A DNA stretch of 6,181 bases from Planctomycetota bacterium (GCA_024641365.1 JAHEDF010000250.1:1-6181); one strand, 5' to 3'. Numbered from the stretch's first letter, positions 1 through 6,110 are shown. Program-made: numbers and translations. The notes: a model not told the origin generated them from the letters alone.

Positions 1-1
1 G

Positions 2-79
2 GATGGACTCACGAAGGATTTCTTGAGGTGTGCACCAAGTTTTAAACCGCAATTTCTTCTGCCGCTTATATGGATGTAA
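2..79 (+). CDS. 3' end of an upstream gene (frame uncertain)
   Basis: An open frame enters from the left edge and stops at TAA 77-79. It gives 25 residues ending in a hydrophobic stretch (FLLPLIWM). It stops 7 bases before the ATG of the next small ORF, which would suit an operon. A second frame, starting at base 1 and stopping at 43-45 (ending EVCTKF), is also open, so the sequence does not settle which one is the true gene end, or whether either is. The product cannot be recognised from so few residues. Confidence 0.25.
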   Translation, partial: DGLTKDFLRCAPSFKPQFLLPLIWM

Positions 80-86
80 AGAATAA

Positions 87-236
87 ATGCGGCTCATGTT
101 GTTCGTTTTGTGTGCTGAAATTATTATTCTCGCGTTATTAGGTTTATGCCGAATATACGCGGTGAAAAAATCCGCTATGCAAGAGGCGTTCAACCAATCT
201 GTGCTTCGGTACCAGGGAAAATGGAAACCAATATGA
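87..236 (+). CDS. Small single-pass membrane protein (49 aa), unknown function
   Basis: This ATG-to-TGA frame encodes 49 residues. Residues 3-22 are strongly hydrophobic (LMLFVLCAEIIILALLGL), enough for one membrane helix. They are followed by a basic tail with R22, K27, K28, R41, K45 and K47. By the positive-inside rule the tail should be cytoplasmic. There is no lipobox: the residue before the early Cys is Leu. The ribosome-binding site is weak (AAAGAA about 4 bases before the ATG). It starts 7 bases after a possible upstream stop and is followed within 80 bases by an intrinsic terminator, so it would be the last gene of a unit entering from the left. I do not recognise the family. A chance ORF remains possible at this length; the hydrophobic-then-basic pattern and the context favour a real gene. 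Confidence 0.45.
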   Translation: MRLMLFVLCAEIIILALLGLCRIYAVKKSAMQEAFNQSVLRYQGKWKPI

Positions 237-256
237 AGAGTCCCCACCGAGGAAGA

Positions 257-300
257 CGCTATGGACTACTAAGATAGGCATCTCAAATCATCCCATAGCG
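257..300. repeat. Inverted repeat CGCTATGG / CCATAGCG
   Basis: Perfect 8-bp arms at 257-264 and 293-300 are separated by 28 bases. The repeat lies between the 49-residue ORF and the terminator. In RNA it would be a long-loop stem in the 3' untranslated region; in DNA it could be a binding site. Pairs of this length and spacing also occur by chance in 6 kb, so its importance is uncertain. Confidence 0.35.
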
Positions 301-316
301 ATCAGAATTATGAGAC

Positions 317-342
317 AGGCATGCTCACTACCATGCCTTTTT
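317..342 (+). terminator. Intrinsic (Rho-independent) terminator
   Basis: A perfect 7-bp stem pairs AGGCATG (317-323) with CATGCCT (332-338) around an 8-base loop. It runs straight into TTTTT (338-342), then CTTT. It is placed to end transcription of whatever reads through the 49-residue ORF. It also insulates the large gene, which starts 230 bases further on and must then have its own promoter. Confidence 0.8.
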
Positions 343-490
343 CTTTGATCGTCAATATGTCTATTTTTACAGATTAATTCGTAATGGAAATTTTTACTCA
401 AGCCCATGTCAGATAGCGACATACAGCGCCGGAAAAACTCCACATCGCTATTGTAAGATAAAATACTTTAGCTTTTTCCTCATCAACCCA

Positions 491-540
491 TGGCCACTCC
501 ACACAGACTGATGAAGGGCATCCAGTCAAGGCTGGCCACT
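491..540 (+). promoter_or_regulatory. Repeat-flanked hairpin in the leader of the large gene
   Basis: The 8-mer TGGCCACT occurs at 491-498 and again at 533-540. Its TGGCCA part is self-complementary, so the two copies can also pair with each other. Between them GACTGATG (506-513) pairs with CATCCAGTC (519-527), with one bulged C and the 5-base loop AAGGG. The whole could fold as one compound hairpin ending about 32 bases before the ATG at 573. This position suits a 5'-UTR control element or an operator. No known riboswitch or T-box consensus was recognised. In 343-572 I see no convincing -35/-10 pair; the best -10-like hexamer, TAAAAT at 459-464, has no good -35 partner. Confidence 0.4.
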
Positions 541-572
541 GTCTATCATCACGTATAGATACCTCTGTGAGT

Positions 573-3500
573 ATGAAGCTACTCTTTTCCTTCTTGCTCG
601 CTTCGACTGCGCTCAATCAGGTGCAGGGCGTTGAACCCATAGTCGCTACTCCCTTTGATATTCGTCATAGTGCCACTGAAGTCCTTGAGGATATTCATTT
701 GATGCGCGGAGATGCTGGCGTGATTTTGCAGCGCGCGCAGGGACTGCTCGCTGCACATGGCGAAAGTATGTTTGTGCAGGATGGCGTATGTGCGCCGATT
801 TTTGAGCACATCGGATTAGCTCTCAAACACAAACAATTAACCGATCTTTTTGTGCAAACCTATAGTGGAATTGCAGAACGCCGATTACGGGAAGCGCTTA
901 GTGTGCGCGCATCTGAAGAAGATATTCGCGTCATTGCATTATCATATCCAGGCACCCCATCTGCATTAAAAGCCTGGCAATATTTAGCAAATAACGCCTG
1001 GGATACTGGGCGCATTGGGCTCTATTTACATTACGCACGTTGCACTCAGGAAAATGCTGATGCATCGGGTACAGAACGTTACCAGGTTGCTTATTCATTA
1101 TTACACCCAGCTCGTTCTTACGTGTTACCAGAATCATTAGATGAATTAACAGAAATGTGGCACATTGATCTTGATGCAGCAAATACTGTTACGACTTCAG
1201 CTCCGCTAATAAATAATCGTGTTGGAAGTAGTCGCATACAAAATGCAATTATAAAACGCTATGCGCTTAGCCTACCTGCCAATGAAATGATTGCAGCTAG
1301 TGATGGTCGTCGTTTTTTTCTTTTTGATCACCTCATTGGACGAGTCATCGGTGATGTCAATCCACTTGGTGACATGATCATGGCACCGGAGTTGAGTCGT
1401 CCTGTAGCTACTGACGATGGGTTTATTGCTATTGGAAGAGCGGCAAATCATGCGGTTTTATTAGCCCTTAATCAATTAGGCGATGTAAAATGGCGCATTA
1501 ATTCACCTGATATTGGATCTCTGCGAGCAATATCAGGTTTAATTGTGCTCGACAACGTTGTCGCATTTGCTGCGCTGTCTTTTGATAAAGCCAACGTCAT
1601 TGATTTGCGCGTGCTCGCTTACCACATCACGACCGGTAAATTGGCATGGAATACTTTAATAACCAGCATTCCTGTGTCGCGTCAAATGATGTGGTCCAGT
1701 AGCAGATACGGCATGGCTCCACCTACTATTACTGTTCATGATGGTAGTATTATTGTATTATCTAATAATGGCATAATTGCTCGACTCGCCTGTGATGGTA
1801 ATGTGAATCGATTGTGGAGTTACGAAACTGTTGTTGAAGAATTTATTGATGGTTCTGGAAATTATTCCCAAGGTAGTCGGCTTGGTGCCATTATGAGTGA
1901 TGGACACTTATTGGCCGCAAGTCCTGTTGATAGCTCAGGGATAATTTTAATGCTCGGTCACGATGACGCGGCACCCAGAATTTTCCAAGGCGATGGAGCA
2001 CAAGGCGATGTTTTAGATGTACGGGATGGGAAAGCGTTACTCGGTGGTGTGCGCAATTTGGCGATGTTAAATCTCACAACTGGTAAAACTGATTGGACAT
2101 TTCCTTTTTCAACAGATCAGGAGAACGTACAAGGTAAAATTGGAACCAAAGCTGTTATGATTGGCACCAACGAAAAATTGATGCTAATAGAACGGGATTC
2201 AGGGCACGTAATTTCTTCTCGTGGAATTGAACAAGGCATGTCACTTGGGTTAACATCGGATTTCGTCATTGCTGCTACAAATGATTTATTAATTAGCTGG
2301 GGTCGTGGCGAGTCCTTTTTAGAGCGATTTACAACTGCAGCAGATTTAAAACCAAAAGATTATCGGCCATGGGGGGCGATAGCATCTTATTATGATGCAC
2401 GTGGCGAACAGCAAAAAGCATTTGTCAGTTTTATAGAAGCACTTCAGCGCGGTGCGCCAGTTTATTATGCTGAACGCGCCGCACGACTTGTGCGAGAGCA
2501 AATACAGTTAAGTGTCGGACATGGTGAGGTATTTAAAGAATCCATGGAAAAATTACAGACGCTAGCGGCTTATTATAATCGCTTGTCTGGCGAGGTATCA
2601 TTCTGGTTGGCGCGTGATGCCGAATTACGCGGCAATAAAGAACAGGCTTTTGCCCGCTACAGTAAAGTGCTAAAAGAGCCTGATCATCGCCTGCTCCTAA
2701 AAGATCGCATAGAAATTAGCATGCATACATTAGCGAGAGCAGGGCTCGTTCGCATTGAAAATCTCGTTCACCCAGTTGCAAAACTTGTTGCTGAACCAAC
2801 AGATACTCCCTTTGCATTAATGCCTAATAAACCGTGGCAACTTCAAGGAAGCTTAGGTAAATCAACGATTATTGTGGGTGAGAAATTGTTTGGTTTTAGA
2901 AGCGGCTTTCTCTCAGCATTTAATTTGTCAGATGGCTCTGAATTATGGCAACGCAAACCGATTCATCAGATATTAGGCATTTCTGCGAATATTAATTTTT
3001 CCGTTGAACATCCAGATGGACTGCGCATTTCACAGGTTGTACAGGGCTCAAGTGCCGCAGGTGCAGGAATGCGCTCTGGTGATGTGATGGTTTCGTTCCA
3101 GGGGCAAAAAACAACCAATTATGAACGTGATGTGCGTGGTGTTTTGGCAAAAATGGAACCGTCAATGCCCTTCATTATGAGCGTTAAACGTGGCAATGAC
3201 GTCTTGGATTTAAAAGGGGTGCTCGGTGGCGAGCCGATGGAACCGGTGGCGGCAAATAATCGAACGGTACTTGCCTGGCTTACGTCATCATTGTTCAATA
3301 CACATCTCGAAAAGAAAATTACTATACCAGATGATATTTGGTTTTCTGTAATGGATGCTGAAACAGGCCAGGTTCGATTCCGATATCCTTTTCAAGCTGT
3401 AAATAATAAGAGTGTTAAAACACAGCAACCACTACTTACAAAAAATAATCTCATACTGACACAAGAAGCTTTCAATCTTGTCTGCATCCCAGCTGATACC

Positions 3501-4718
3501 CCGGTGCCTGGACAAGTACCTGATCCTTTGTGGAAATTGCCGCTTGGTGAAAACGGCATGTCGCAACTACGCTTATTAACCGACGATTTGCTGTGGTTAC
3601 CGCAAGAGGGCCATAATCGCATCCACATTGTAGATATAATTACTGGAAAAATAATTTATGTGTTACCAGAAGATCGCACTGCAGATTCAATTTTAGAACA
3701 AAATAGCTGTTACTGCCTTGGTCTGGCTGGCCACTTAACAAGTTGGGATCTTGGCGTGGGTCAGATGCGTTGGAAAACTGATAAAGTTTATGGCCGTCTG
3801 TATGCTGTTAGTGGTGACGCCGTTTTTGTTTCAGACGACCAAAACCAGCTGGTAGTACTTGATGCGGCAAACGGTAAAGAGCGGCTGCGCTATGACGAGT
3901 GGAGTAATTTGGAAAATGTAATTTGTGACAAAGGACATTTATGCCTTTGTGTTCGTCGCGCCGATCGTTCGCAAGCGCTGGTGCGGGTATCGTTACATAC
4001 AGGTCACATTGTTTGGCAACAAACCTTGCCGCCAGACTTTGAAGTCAATCAGCTTGTAACGACGCATGAGGCATTTGGTGCACTGCTTTCAGAAAAATCA
4101 GGCACAAAAGCGCTTCTCATGATAAATAACAAAGGTGTCATTCAAACCGCTTGTCAGTTAGAAGATAACGACAGCTTGTTGCCAGCAACTGGTGCAGTGT
4201 TGTGCGCTGGCGATACGGGCATTCGCGTAGCACCTATGCTCACAACTGAAAAAATGGAACCAGTAGCTGTTCAAAATTTTCCAAAAGAAAATAAACTTTC
4301 AGTACTTTATAAAAATCAGCACGATAAGCTGCAATGGCAGAGCATTGGAGCTGGAGCCTACACTATGGGAAATCAAAATGGTGCGTTGGTCATATTTGCA
4401 CAGCTTGGTGACGATGAATCACAGCTGAATTTGCGAATTGCCGATGGAGAAGATCCGATAGATACTGTGGGGCAGATGATCGCTTTTACCCCAACTCAAC
4501 CACTATTTATGGGTGGCGGAGCATGGACCGTTGACCAAGTCGAAAAAATTACTGACAGTGAGAAACCCATTTTACTTGGAATTCGACTATTGCCCACGCC
4601 TAAGCGTGCAGCCAACACACGGCTCTCAGTAATGGGGCAATATGGAGAAAACAGCGAAGCACCAAATTCACCCTGGTGGTTGCGACTAAAATGGCGGGCT
4701 GTTGTTGGGGGACCGTGA
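573..4718 (+). CDS. Exported double beta-propeller (PQQ-like) protein with helical repeats and a PDZ domain
   Basis: The 1381-residue product is probably a scaffold or binding protein outside the cytoplasmic membrane; no catalytic motif is seen. Residues 1-19 form a Sec signal peptide (MKLLFSFLLASTALNQVQG), plausibly cut after VQG. Residues 30-190 are helical, TPR-like. Residues about 225-585 are a first propeller with PQQ-type strands, e.g. TTGKLAW ending at 359 and LNLTTGKTDW at 499-508. Residues 590-735 are a second helical segment. From about 750 to 1215 a second propeller shows FNLSDGSELW (783-792), MDAETGQVRF (927-936), VDIITGKIIY (1020-1029), WDLGVGQMRW (1058-1067), LDAANGKERL (1096-1105) and VSLHTGHIVW (1139-1148). 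A PDZ domain of the HtrA/CtpA type (about 805-888, with GMRSGDV at 832-838) interrupts it. The last 165 residues are unassigned. ATG 573 was chosen because it gives a classic MK signal-peptide start; GTG 567 would add Met-Ser. Neither start has a good Shine-Dalgarno. BamB-like and quinoprotein-dehydrogenase labels are possible, but the length and PDZ insert fit neither family, and no dehydrogenase signature is seen. Confidence 0.9.
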   Translation: MKLLFSFLLASTALNQVQGVEPIVATPFDIRHSATEVLEDIHLMRGDAGVILQRAQGLLAAHGESMFVQDGVCAPIFEHIGLALKHKQLTDLFVQTYSGIAERRLREALSVRASEEDIRVIALSYPGTPSALKAWQYLANNAWDTGRIGLYLHYARCTQENADASGTERYQVAYSLLHPARSYVLPESLDELTEMWHIDLDAANTVTTSAPLINNRVGSSRIQNAIIKRYALSLPANEMIAASDGRRFFLFDHLIGRVIGDVNPLGDMIMAPELSRPVATDDGFIAIGRAANHAVLLALNQLGDVKWRINSPDIGSLRAISGLIVLDNVVAFAALSFDKANVIDLRVLAYHITTGKLAWNTLITSIPVSRQMMWSSSRYGMAPPTITVHDGSIIVLSNNGIIARLACDGNVNRLWSYETVVEEFIDGSGNYSQGSRLGAIMSDGHLLAASPVDSSGIILMLGHDDAAPRIFQGDGAQGDVLDVRDGKALLGGVRNLAMLNLTTGKTDWTFPFSTDQENVQGKIGTKAVMIGTNEKLMLIERDSGHVISSRGIEQGMSLGLTSDFVIAATNDLLISWGRGESFLERFTTAADLKPKDYRPWGAIASYYDARGEQQKAFVSFIEALQRGAPVYYAERAARLVREQIQLSVGHGEVFKESMEKLQTLAAYYNRLSGEVSFWLARDAELRGNKEQAFARYSKVLKEPDHRLLLKDRIEISMHTLARAGLVRIENLVHPVAKLVAEPTDTPFALMPNKPWQLQGSLGKSTIIVGEKLFGFRSGFLSAFNLSDGSELWQRKPIHQILGISANINFSVEHPDGLRISQVVQGSSAAGAGMRSGDVMVSFQGQKTTNYERDVRGVLAKMEPSMPFIMSVKRGNDVLDLKGVLGGEPMEPVAANNRTVLAWLTSSLFNTHLEKKITIPDDIWFSVMDAETGQVRFRYPFQAVNNKSVKTQQPLLTKNNLILTQEAFNLVCIPADTPVPGQVPDPLWKLPLGENGMSQLRLLTDDLLWLPQEGHNRIHIVDIITGKIIYVLPEDRTADSILEQNSCYCLGLAGHLTSWDLGVGQMRWKTDKVYGRLYAVSGDAVFVSDDQNQLVVLDAANGKERLRYDEWSNLENVICDKGHLCLCVRRADRSQALVRVSLHTGHIVWQQTLPPDFEVNQLVTTHEAFGALLSEKSGTKALLMINNKGVIQTACQLEDNDSLLPATGAVLCAGDTGIRVAPMLTTEKMEPVAVQNFPKENKLSVLYKNQHDKLQWQSIGAGAYTMGNQNGALVIFAQLGDDESQLNLRIADGEDPIDTVGQMIAFTPTQPLFMGGGAWTVDQVEKITDSEKPILLGIRLLPTPKRAANTRLSVMGQYGENSEAPNSPWWLRLKWRAVVGGP

Positions 4719-5231
4719 ATGTATTGGACGTTGGCGTTGGGTTAATTGTGGTTTATTTGGGACGGCTAGCGATGACGCAGTCAATTATTCTCAAGCCACT
4801 CATTGTATTTTTCGAGGGATAATAAGTGTAAGCAGCGGATGTTTTGACTCGTCTCATGGTGTGAGGTGAATTTAATCCTATCAGACCAAGCAATTGCTTA
4901 CACGTAGACTGCCAAAACATACTCACGATAGATTTTCAATGCCTGAATGAACCGGCAAAATGAAGGAACGCTCTGGGGATTTGCTGGGTTTTTATTTCAG
5001 AGAGACACTCAATTCGTACTTTTTGGATCTAACATGACTATGATTTTTCAAAGATCACTGCTAGGAATGCCACGTTATCTACGACAAATATTTGTGCCAC
5101 CTTACGCGGAACACACCGTCTGGGCTGCGTTTGACATCTTTCCGATTAATTTCGCTCTAAAATTACCAAAAACACCAAGGGAAACTAATGAAATTCGTTG
5201 CCAATAATTATGACACCTTAAGGCCTCGATA
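4719..5231. other. 513-bp stretch between convergent genes without a supportable gene
   Basis: It lies between the stop of the large gene and the stop of the minus-strand small gene. An 8-codon ORF (MYWTLALG) begins directly after the large gene's TGA and is too short to support. The longest frame (4947-5207, 86 codons) lacks a ribosome-binding site and has no recognisable domain. No hairpin with a T-tract was found for either convergent gene, so their terminators are not visible. The main structure is the pair of interleaved inverted repeats at 4826-4920. Confidence 0.6.
4826..4920. repeat. Two interleaved inverted repeats (possible pseudoknot)
   Basis: GTGTAAGCA (4826-4834) is perfectly complementary to TGCTTACAC (4895-4903), and ATGTTTTG (4839-4846) to CAAAACAT (4913-4920). 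The order A-B-A'-B' is that of an RNA pseudoknot, not of nested hairpins. A short hairpin CTCA-TGAG around 4853-4864 lies in the loop. The element starts about 110 bases after the large gene, so it would be in its 3' UTR if transcription continues. No known RNA family was recognised, and chance pairing cannot be excluded. Confidence 0.35.
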
Positions 5232-5483
5232 CTAAAAACCCCTATAAGCCAGATGCCGCAACGACTTCTTCGGCAACTGCCCAACCATTACTGCATCCAT
5301 CCAAATTGCTGGGTAAAATATTTTCACCAGCGCCGCAGATAAAATACCATTGTTGGTGGTCGTAACGAAAATGTATTCACCCCCATCGTAGTACTGCACA
5401 CGTTCATGGCGCCAGCACATATAGGCAAAACCATACCACACCACGGTGGTCAGAAAGATCATAACTAACAGACGGGTGCGCAT
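5232..5483 (-). CDS. Small membrane protein (83 aa), unknown function
   Basis: The frame is open 13 codons further upstream, but the ATG at 5483-5481 is chosen because GGAGG lies 5 bases before it. The product has a basic start (MRTR), a hydrophobic helix at residues 5-24 (LLVMIFLTTVVWYGFAYMCW), a short polar part rich in Tyr, Gly and Thr (25-45) and a second hydrophobic or amphipathic segment at 46-68 containing IFYPAIWMD. A basic tail follows (KKSLRH). This suggests an inner-membrane protein with one or two membrane segments. The family is not recognised and no catalytic motif is seen. It is divergent from the 51-residue ORF at 5585 and convergent with the large gene. The strong ribosome-binding site plus membrane-helix pattern make it a likely real gene. 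Confidence 0.7.
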   Translation of the reverse strand: MRTRLLVMIFLTTVVWYGFAYMCWRHERVQYYDGGEYIFVTTTNNGILSAALVKIFYPAIWMDAVMVGQLPKKSLRHLAYRGF

Positions 5484-5488
5484 GGAAG

Positions 5489-5493
5489 CCTCC
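5489..5493 (-). promoter_or_regulatory. Shine-Dalgarno GGAGG of the 83-aa membrane protein
   Basis: Read on the minus strand, GGAGG is followed by CTTCC and then ATG. This 5-base spacing decides the start at 5483 over the in-frame ATGs further upstream. Confidence 0.75.
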
Positions 5494-5515
5494 AGATTGA
5501 TAGCCGTTGAGGGCA

Positions 5516-5545
5516 TTGGCATAGCTACAGAGGTAGCACTAAATC
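5516..5545 (+). promoter_or_regulatory. Candidate promoter with internal dyad in the divergent intergenic region
   Basis: TTGGCA (5516-5521) matches the -35 consensus at 5 of 6 positions. It is followed after 18 bases by TAAATC (5540-5545), a weak -10 with 3 of 6. The spacer contains the dyad GCTAC-AGAG-GTAGC (5524-5537), placed where a bound regulator would block RNA polymerase. If used, it would give a leader of roughly 30 bases for the ORF at 5585. The -10 is poor, so this is a suggestion only. Confidence 0.25.
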
Positions 5546-5575
5546 CTGTTGTTTCATGGGTTTTTGCCGTGGAAC

Positions 5576-5580
5576 GGAGG
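5576..5580 (+). promoter_or_regulatory. Shine-Dalgarno GGAGG of the 51-aa ORF
   Basis: GGAGG is followed by ACCT and then ATG at 5585, a near-ideal spacing. It is the main reason to take this short ORF seriously and to prefer ATG 5585 over the in-frame ATG at 5549. Confidence 0.6.
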
Positions 5581-5584
5581 ACCT

Positions 5585-5740
5585 ATGAGCGACCTTGGTC
5601 AACCTCCCAAACAACGCGAACTATCATCTGTCATAGGTAATCAGCACATGCTCAACGCGAGGCTGTTTGGTATTTCACGACACAGGTTCCAAAACACTTG
5701 TCCTGAGTATTCCACAAAGTGGGAATGGGTTAATATTTAG
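5585..5740 (+). CDS. Short ORF (51 aa), possibly a gene start cut off by a repeat
   Basis: The product starts MSDLGQPPKQRELSSVIGN and is hydrophilic, with no signal peptide or membrane helix. It has a good GGAGG site and is divergent from the 83-residue membrane protein. The last codons, from about residue 38 (TCPEYSTKWEWVNI), lie inside copy A of a repeat that recurs at 5828. The C-terminus is therefore repeat-derived. Either this is a complete small protein or, as I think more likely, a gene whose 3' part was lost when the repeat arrived. No family is recognised, and expression is not certain. Confidence 0.45.
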   Translation: MSDLGQPPKQRELSSVIGNQHMLNARLFGISRHRFQNTCPEYSTKWEWVNI

Positions 5741-5750
5741 TCTTTTTTAA
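5695..5750 (+). repeat. Repeat copy A (about 55 bp, T-rich end)
   Basis: The first 37 bases (5695-5731, beginning CACTTGTCCTGAGT) match copy B at 31 of 37 positions. A looser match continues through a TTTA-rich stretch to six Ts at 5743-5748. An imperfect hairpin (ATTCCAC / GTGGGAAT, one bulged G) lies inside at 5709-5726. The copy overlaps the 3' end of the 51-residue ORF. The T-run is too far from the hairpin for a standard terminator. Confidence 0.7.
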
Positions 5751-5827
5751 TTATTAGCTCACCAATTCTCACGATCCTGAGCAGCAATAGGCACTTCGCG
5801 TTTAATTAAATATTTTTGGATCGAGAG

Positions 5828-5882
5828 CACTTGTCCTGAGTCCTCGACCAAGCGGGAACGGGTTCGTTTAAAGTTTTTTTTA
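5828..5882 (+). repeat. Repeat copy B (about 55 bp, T-rich end)
   Basis: It matches copy A in the same orientation, 133 bases downstream. The core is 5828-5864, followed by TTTAAAG and eight Ts (5874-5881). It is more GC-rich than copy A (CCTCGACC and GCGGGAACGGG in place of the A/T-richer versions) and lacks the neat internal hairpin. The flanks of the two copies are unrelated, which suggests two insertions of a dispersed element and not a simple local duplication. Confidence 0.7.
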
Positions 5883-5936
5883 TACTTGGTGGCAAATATT
5901 CATTCGCCAATCTAAGCAGGCTAATATTACCATTAG

Positions 5937-5973
5937 AGCTGAGAGACCGAACGGAATCTCGCCCGCCTCAGCT
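5937..5973. repeat. Nested hairpin AGCTGAG / CTCAGCT
   Basis: The 7-bp outer arms are at 5937-5943 and 5967-5973. If two bases bulge, ATT (5932-5934) and AAT (5974-5976) extend the stem. Inside, GAGA (5943-5946) can pair with TCTC (5957-5960), with CCG/CGG near the tip; that helix shares base 5943 with the outer stem. No T-tract follows, so it is not a standard terminator. Confidence 0.5.
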
Positions 5974-5982
5974 AATTGAGAA

Positions 5983-6006
5983 GACTATTAAATACGTTTA
6001 ATAGTC
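5983..6006. repeat. Perfect 10-bp hairpin with TACG loop
   Basis: GACTATTAAA (5983-5992) pairs perfectly with TTTAATAGTC (5997-6006) around TACG. As RNA the loop would be UACG, a member of the stable UNCG tetraloop class. The following bases (CTAAATAATTG) are AT-rich without a T-run, and the minus strand shows only TTCTC after the stem. A terminator role is therefore possible but not typical. Confidence 0.65.
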
Positions 6007-6052
6007 CTAAATAATTGAATATTTAATATTTCACTCAATGCGGACGACTGCG

Positions 6053-6083
6053 GAGTATTCGGTTTTTCCTATATCGAGTATTC
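6053..6083 (+). repeat. Direct repeat of GAGTATTC
   Basis: GAGTATTC occurs at 6053-6060 and 6076-6083, 23 bases apart (about two helical turns). It occurs a third time inside repeat copy A (5705-5712). The spacing would suit two protein sites on one DNA face, but there is no adjacent gene start, and chance is a serious alternative. Confidence 0.3.
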
Positions 6084-6110
6084 ATATAACACTTGGTATT
6101 ATTACTCCAC

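Noticed and set aside
451..464. Possible promoter of the large gene (TTGTAA, TAAAAT)
   Set aside because: TAAAAT at 459-464 has no -35 hexamer at 16-18 bp, and TTGTAA at 451-456 has no -10 downstream. The promoter was not located.
398..616. 72-codon minus-strand ORF overlapping the start of the large gene
   Set aside because: It needs a TTG start, overlaps the signal-peptide coding region in antisense, covers the leader hairpin and has no recognisable domain or ribosome-binding site.
579..1182. Minus-strand ORFs 579-809 and 931-1182 inside the large gene
   Set aside because: They are antisense frames of a gene with clear domain content and have no domain signal of their own. The same applies to 3392-3628.
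4719..4745. 8-codon ORF MYWTLALG directly after the large gene's stop
   Set aside because: An ATG following the TGA is easily fortuitous, and eight codons give no support for translation or for a frameshifted extension.
4753..4857. 34-codon minus-strand ORF
   Set aside because: Too short, without a strong ribosome-binding site or protein features, and it overlaps the inverted-repeat element.
4947..5207. 86-codon plus-strand ORF downstream of the large gene
   Set aside because: No Shine-Dalgarno precedes it or its internal ATGs, its composition looks random, and no motif, signal peptide or clean membrane helix is present. It could be a decayed gene, but nothing positive supports that.
5102..5284. 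60-codon minus-strand ORF
   Set aside because: It overlaps the 3' end of the better supported 83-residue gene in another frame and has no features of its own.
5446..5640. 64-codon plus-strand ORF
   Set aside because: It is antisense to the start of the 83-residue gene, and its second half is an alternative frame of the 51-residue ORF, which has the real GGAGG site.
5695..5864. CRISPR-like array from the two repeat copies
   Set aside because: Only two imperfect copies occur, the spacer is about 96 bases, the copies differ at 6 of 37 positions, and no cas genes are present.
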